Positions 7,248 through 10,392 of a stretch of 10,392 bases of DNA are shown piece after piece. Under the pieces are notes generated by a model. That model was not told where the DNA came from. It worked only from the letters and a program-made list of their open reading frames with translations, and did not search any database. A program made the translations under genes and the position numbers. Where the stretch lies: positions 1 through 10,392 of the forward strand of contig CALDQF010000334.1 of assembly GCA_937911845.1 (NCBI GenBank), written 5' to 3'. Source of the DNA: an uncultured Phycisphaera sp. (lineage in GTDB: Bacteria > Planctomycetota > Phycisphaerae > Phycisphaerales > SM1A02). Position 1 is the first letter of the stretch. Each line of letters opens with the position of its first letter.

Positions 7248-7819
7248 CAGTCGGACTCCGAAGAGACCCCGGAGGAAACCGCCACCACCGCAGGTCGAAG
7301 CACGATGTCGCCATGCACCCAGCCGATTTGTAGACGCCTGATGACGCAACCTTCGGCCACGTCCTCACTCGGTTCATGAACCACGGCTTGGTGATGGTGG
7401 GCGTCGAAATCCGCTCCGGCTTCGGGATCGATGGCCACCACGCCGTGTCCGTCCAGAACCCGGCACATCTCATCACGGACCAACTGCACCCCCGAGAAGA
7501 TGGCTTCCACCGAAACCGCTTTCGGATCTTGGGAAAGCGCAAGATCAACTTGGTCAAGCACGCCAAGTAAAGGTCGAATGACATCCATGCGCCCGGACGC
7601 AGTAGCCCTTTTTTCATTTTCCAAACTGCGCCGTTGGAAGTTCTGAAAATCAGCCAAGGCCCGTTGACGAGCTTCGACGGCTTCGGCCAGCTCGGCCCGC
7701 AACGACTCCTCCGGAGACAACTCCGATGCCTTTTCGGATTCAGACGGAGCACCCGGCTGGTCCGTTGACCCAATGGGTGCTTCGACTTCAGATTCGGGTG
7801 TGGATTCTTCTTCGTTCAT
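7247..7819 (-). CDS. grpE: Nucleotide exchange factor GrpE
   Basis: Homodimeric co-chaperone that releases ADP from DnaK, completing the DnaK-DnaJ folding cycle in the cytoplasm. The 190-aa product begins with an acidic, probably disordered stretch (MNEEESTPESEVEAP), then a coiled-coil region (about 34-80) running into FQNFQRRSLENEKRA and VIRPLLGVLDQVDLAL, the usual dimerisation core. The C-terminal beta domain shows FDAHHHQAVVHEPS, EGCVIRRLQIGW and IVLRPAVVAVSSG, matching the family's FDP-x-x-HEA and LRPA-x-V-x-V signatures with small changes. I chose the ATG at 7819, 2 nt after the dnaJ stop, with GAGG 8 nt upstream; a TTG 13 codons earlier would lie inside dnaJ. No dnaK is present nearby. 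Confidence 0.93.
   Translation of the reverse strand: MNEEESTPESEVEAPIGSTDQPGAPSESEKASELSPEESLRAELAEAVEARQRALADFQNFQRRSLENEKRATASGRMDVIRPLLGVLDQVDLALSQDPKAVSVEAIFSGVQLVRDEMCRVLDGHGVVAIDPEAGADFDAHHHQAVVHEPSEDVAEGCVIRRLQIGWVHGDIVLRPAVVAVSSGVSSESD
7256..7259 (-). promoter_or_regulatory. Ribosome binding site for the zinc-ribbon gene
   Basis: GGAG on the minus strand lies 8 nt before the ATG at 7247, inside the end of grpE. Together with the TGATG stop/start junction it fixes the start of the zinc-ribbon gene. Confidence 0.55.
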
Positions 7820-7821
7820 GA

Positions 7822-8973
7822 TCAACGCCTCAATCTTTGACGCAGGCGGTCCCACCAAGAACCACCACCAGTGATATCCAAAGGATCTGGTTCAACCCGG
7901 ATCCACTGCTCGAGTATTGCTCGTTGGTCCTGATCAAGACGCTCTGGAACGACCAGTTGCAAAATCAAGACCAAATCGCCGCGCCGTCCAGGCTTGCCCA
8001 ACGGCACCAAGCCCCGGCCGGGCATACGAAGCACGTCTCCGTGCTGGCTTCCGGCTGGAACTTCAACATCAACATCCCCATCAACCCCCTCGACGGAGAT
8101 TGACCCTCCCAACGCGGCCAGACCGAACCCCATAGGGTGGGCCAACAGCAAATCGTCGCCGTCACGCTCGAGTCGCTCATGTTCGGCTTCACGAATGACC
8201 ACATGCAAGTCACCACGAGGCCCACTTCCGTTGGGCGAAACCTCCGGTGCTGGTGGCTCACCCTCACCGGCGATCCGGACCACTTGCCCTTCACGAACCC
8301 CGGCCGGAATTTTGACTTCCACCTGCTTCGCCACAGGCTTTCTGCCACTGCCCCGGCAATCAGTGCACTTCTTGGTGATCAACTTGCCCCGGCCCCGGCA
8401 CTGTGGGCAAGCGGCCACCATGCGGAACATGCCCCCAAGCCCCTGCTGCATCACTTGACCCTGACCCCCACAGGCAGCACAGGTTTCCGGGGAGGTTCCA
8501 GGAGCCGCCCCGGAACCCTCACAAGTATCACACACCTCAAGACGCTGGTACTCAACCGTACGTTCCGCGCCCTCGAGGATCTCGGACAATGTCAATTCAA
8601 TCTCAGTCTCAAGATCAAAGCCACGTTTGACTCCGCGCTCACGGCGTCCTCCACCAAAGCCGCCGCCACCACCGCCAAAAATATCTTGAAACATGGAGAA
8701 GATGTCTTCGGCATTCATCGATCCGAAATCATGCCCGGGGGTGCCACGGAGACCTTCATGACCAAACTGGTCATAGCGCTGCCTGCGGTCGCCATCCGAC
8801 AAGACCTCATAGGCCTCTGAAGCCTCCTTAAAAGAAGCTTCAGCGTCTGCATCACCAGGGTTGCGGTCAGGGTGGTACTTCATGGCCAAGCGTCGATACG
8901 AGCGCTTGATGTCATCGGCAGACGCCGATCGATCAACCCCAAGCACTTCGTAATAGTCACGCTTTGCAGCCAC
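7822..8973 (-). CDS. dnaJ: Chaperone DnaJ (Hsp40, class A)
   Basis: Class A J-protein that binds unfolded polypeptides and stimulates the DnaK ATPase. The 383-aa product ([20 protein letters not shown]...) has a J domain (about 4-70) with the essential HPD at 34-36, a Gly/Phe-rich linker (about 94-112), a zinc-binding domain with four complete CxxCxGxG repeats (Cys148/151, 165/168, 189/192, 203/206) and the C-terminal substrate-binding domains, including [19 protein letters not shown]. The loop after this ([12 protein letters not shown]) is slightly longer than usual, and the protein ends in a Trp/Arg-rich tail, [16 protein letters not shown] chose GTG at 8973, which matches the family start and has AGGA 7 nt upstream; a TTG at 9009 would place the start inside the groEL-dnaJ hairpin. 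It follows groEL and is 2 nt from grpE. Confidence 0.95.
   Translation of the reverse strand: MAAKRDYYEVLGVDRSASADDIKRSYRRLAMKYHPDRNPGDADAEASFKEASEAYEVLSDGDRRQRYDQFGHEGLRGTPGHDFGSMNAEDIFSMFQDIFGGGGGGFGGGRRERGVKRGFDLETEIELTLSEILEGAERTVEYQRLEVCDTCEGSGAAPGTSPETCAACGGQGQVMQQGLGGMFRMVAACPQCRGRGKLITKKCTDCRGSGRKPVAKQVEVKIPAGVREGQVVRIAGEGEPPAPEVSPNGSGPRGDLHVVIREAEHERLERDGDDLLLAHPMGFGLAALGGSISVEGVDGDVDVEVPAGSQHGDVLRMPGRGLVPLGKPGRRGDLVLILQLVVPERLDQDQRAILEQWIRVEPDPLDITGGGSWWDRLRQRLRR
7828..7831 (-). promoter_or_regulatory. Ribosome binding site for grpE inside dnaJ
   Basis: GAGG on the minus strand lies 8 nt before the grpE ATG at 7819 and within the last dnaJ codons. It supports this start over an upstream TTG and suggests coupling to dnaJ. 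Confidence 0.55.
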
Positions 8974-8980
8974 GAAGGAT

Positions 8981-8984
8981 TCCT
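8981..8984 (-). promoter_or_regulatory. Ribosome binding site deciding the dnaJ start
   Basis: AGGA on the minus strand is 7 nt before the GTG at 8973. It lies just downstream of the hairpin, and supports the GTG over the TTG at 9009. Confidence 0.6.
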
Positions 8985-8990
8985 GTACAA

Positions 8991-9031
8991 GGAAGAAAAG
9001 GTCAAGCAAGCCTCAAGCCTGCTTGACCTTT
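8991..9031 (-). terminator. Hairpin with short T-tract between groEL and dnaJ
   Basis: On the minus strand a perfect 12-bp inverted repeat (arms AAAGGTCAAGCA at 9031-9020 and TGCTTGACCTTT at 9008-8997) encloses an 11-nt loop and runs into TTTTCTTCC. It begins 16 nt after the groEL stop. This has the form of an intrinsic terminator, with a moderate stem and an interrupted T-run. Only 23 nt separate the stem from the dnaJ start, too few for a separate full promoter, so it may act as a partial terminator, an RNA-processing or stability element. The dyad could also be a protein-binding site. Confidence 0.55.
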
Positions 9032-9047
9032 GATTCTTCAGAACAAA

Positions 9048-10392
9048 TCAGGCGGTCGCGCCAGTAACGGGCTCAGCCTTGTCCTCAAGATCGGTCAAAA
9101 CCACGTCCGTAGTCAACATCAATCCGGCAACGGATGCGGCATGACGGATACAGGTTTTCACGACCAAAGCGGGGTCAAGAATACCTGCCTTCACGAGGTC
9201 TTCGTAGATCCCAGAGCCCGCATTGAAGCCTTTGGCCCCCTTGCTCTCCAGCACCTTCTCGACCACGACGTCTCCATCGTGCCCAGCGTTTTCAGAAATC
9301 TGACGAGCGGGAGCGCGGAGGGCTTCGGCGAGGATGTCGAACCCAAGCTTCTCGTCGCCTTTGCCTTTGCGGCGTCCATCGCTTACCGCGGCAATGGCTC
9401 GAAGGGCGGCGACACCACCACCTGGAACAAATCCTTCTTTGGCCGCAGCGCGGGTGGCGTGGATGGCATCATCGACGCGATCCTTTCGCTCCTTCATCTC
9501 GACCTCGGTGTGACCACCGACCCGAAGGACGGCAACGCCGCCGGTCAACTTCGCCAGACGCTCTTGCAATTTTTCACGGTCGTAATCGCTGGTGGACTGT
9601 TCGATCTGAGCCTCGATTTGACCCACGCGAGCTTTGACATCGGCCTTTTTGCCTGCACCTTCAACAACTACTGTGCTGTCCTTGTTCACAACAATCTTCT
9701 TGGCCATGCCAAGTTCTTTGAGCTCGACCTCTTCCAGATTGCGGCCTAGGTCTTCAGAGAAGAAGGTGGCACCGGTCATCTCCGCGATGTCACCAAGCAT
9801 GGCCTTGCGTCGATCACCGAAGCCCGGGGCTTTGACCGCCGCCACTTTAAGCACACCACGCAACTGGTTGACCACCAAAGCCGCCAAGGCTTCGTTCTCA
9901 ACTTCTTCGGCAATGATCAGCAACGGCTTGCCGTCGGTGGCCACCTTGTTGAGAAGGGGCAGCAGGTCGGCAAGATTCGAAATCTTTTTCTCGTGAATCA
10001 GCACTCGGGCGTCTTCGAGGACACACTCTGCCGCCTTGGGGTCGGTCATGAAGTATGGGGAAAGCCAGCCTTTATCGAAACTCATGCCTTCCACAAATTC
10101 CAAGGTGGTCTCGAGGCTTTTTCCTTCTTCGACTTCAACCACTCCATCTGCACCAACGGTGTCGATGGCTTGGGCAATCATGCCACCCAATTCTCGATCA
10201 TGGTTGGCAGAGACCGTGGCGACTTTCTGAAGATCATCCATCTTCTTGCATGGCTTGGACAGTTCGTCCACAGCAGCGCAGGCCACTTCAGCGGCGGCAA
10301 CGACACCTCGCTGGATGGCGACGGCGTTTGCACCGGTTGCGACCTGCTTAAGCCCCTGCTCCAAAATGGCGTATGCCAGCACAGTGGCGGCC
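9048..10392 (-). CDS. groEL: Chaperonin GroEL (Hsp60), 5' end missing
   Basis: C-terminal four-fifths of the 60-kDa chaperonin that folds proteins inside a double-ring cage using ATP. About 447 residues are present; the window edge cuts the gene just after where the ATP-binding DGTTT motif should be (first residues read [17 protein letters not shown]). Visible are the apical domain (around [44 protein letters not shown]), the return of the intermediate domain ([20 protein letters not shown], and [12 protein letters not shown] containing the ATPase Asp equivalent to E. coli Asp398), [10 protein letters not shown] and the equatorial C-terminal part ([20 protein letters not shown]). The protein ends EPVTGATA and lacks the Gly-Gly-Met tail common in GroEL. 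Whether groES precedes it cannot be seen. It is followed by a hairpin and then dnaJ. Confidence 0.96.
   Translation of the reverse strand, partial: AATVLAYAILEQGLKQVATGANAVAIQRGVVAAAEVACAAVDELSKPCKKMDDLQKVATVSANHDRELGGMIAQAIDTVGADGVVEVEEGKSLETTLEFVEGMSFDKGWLSPYFMTDPKAAECVLEDARVLIHEKKISNLADLLPLLNKVATDGKPLLIIAEEVENEALAALVVNQLRGVLKVAAVKAPGFGDRRKAMLGDIAEMTGATFFSEDLGRNLEEVELKELGMAKKIVVNKDSTVVVEGAGKKADVKARVGQIEAQIEQSTSDYDREKLQERLAKLTGGVAVLRVGGHTEVEMKERKDRVDDAIHATRAAAKEGFVPGGGVAALRAIAAVSDGRRKGKGDEKLGFDILAEALRAPARQISENAGHDGDVVVEKVLESKGAKGFNAGSGIYEDLVKAGILDPALVVKTCIRHAASVAGLMLTTDVVLTDLEDKAEPVTGATA

Noticed and set aside
8974..9009. TTG start for dnaJ at 9009
   Set aside because: It would add 12 residues not seen in DnaJ, starts inside the hairpin, and lacks a ribosome site, whereas GTG at 8973 has AGGA at 7 nt.
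8974..9047. CIRCE-type heat-shock operator or sigma-32-like promoter between groEL and dnaJ
   Set aside because: The dyad here (AAGGTCAAGC arms) does not match the TTAGCACTC-N9-GAGTGCTAA CIRCE pattern, and no credible -35/-10 pair fits the 74-nt gap. The regulatory region of groEL itself is outside the window.
9030..9749. Plus-strand open frame of 239 codons opposite groEL
   Set aside because: It is antisense to highly conserved GroEL codons, and antisense frames opposite groEL are a known artefact. Its hydrophobic, plausible-looking segments mirror the GroEL codon pattern.

Overview
This window is a compact bacterial stretch of moderate to high GC content. Every gene I can support lies on the minus strand, so transcription runs from the right edge to the left edge. 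Nine genes touch or nearly touch; the largest gap is about 75 bp, and no stretch above 300 bp lacks a gene. I see no RNA genes, mobile elements, CRISPR arrays or signs of recent transfer.

In transcription order the layout is: groEL (5' part cut off by the right edge), a hairpin that resembles an intrinsic terminator, dnaJ, grpE, a small FmdB-type zinc-ribbon gene, rnr (RNase R), acs (acetyl-CoA synthetase), then the type II secretion genes gspF, gspG, gspH and gspI. A perfect 20-bp palindrome lies at the gspI stop codon, on the left edge. From dnaJ to gspI the junctions are 2-nt gap, 1-nt overlap, 11-nt gap, 17-nt gap (or 4-nt overlap with the alternative acs start), 2-nt gap, 30-nt gap, 4-nt overlap and 4-nt overlap. 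This looks like one transcription unit of about 9 kb, possibly fed by read-through from groEL.

In function there are three blocks. GroEL, DnaJ and GrpE are protein-folding factors: GroEL is a chaperonin, and DnaJ and GrpE are the co-chaperone and nucleotide exchange factor of a DnaK that is not in the window. RNase R and Acs are housekeeping enzymes for RNA turnover and acetate activation. GspF-G-H-I form the inner-membrane platform protein and three pseudopilins of a type II secretion system, which implies a diderm (outer-membrane) bacterium. The ATPase gspE, the secretin gspD and the remaining pseudopilins are not visible and must lie elsewhere or beyond the left edge.

Taxonomy is uncertain. 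The GroEL sequence style, dnaJ-grpE next to groEL with an FmdB-like zinc ribbon, and the form of GspG fit Planctomycetota or a deltaproteobacterial-type lineage from an aquatic habitat. I favour Planctomycetota with low confidence. I did not find a convincing new biological system. The points most worth following are the unusual operon composition, the groEL-dnaJ hairpin, and a three-unit tandem repeat forming an acidic, glycine-rich tail on GspG.
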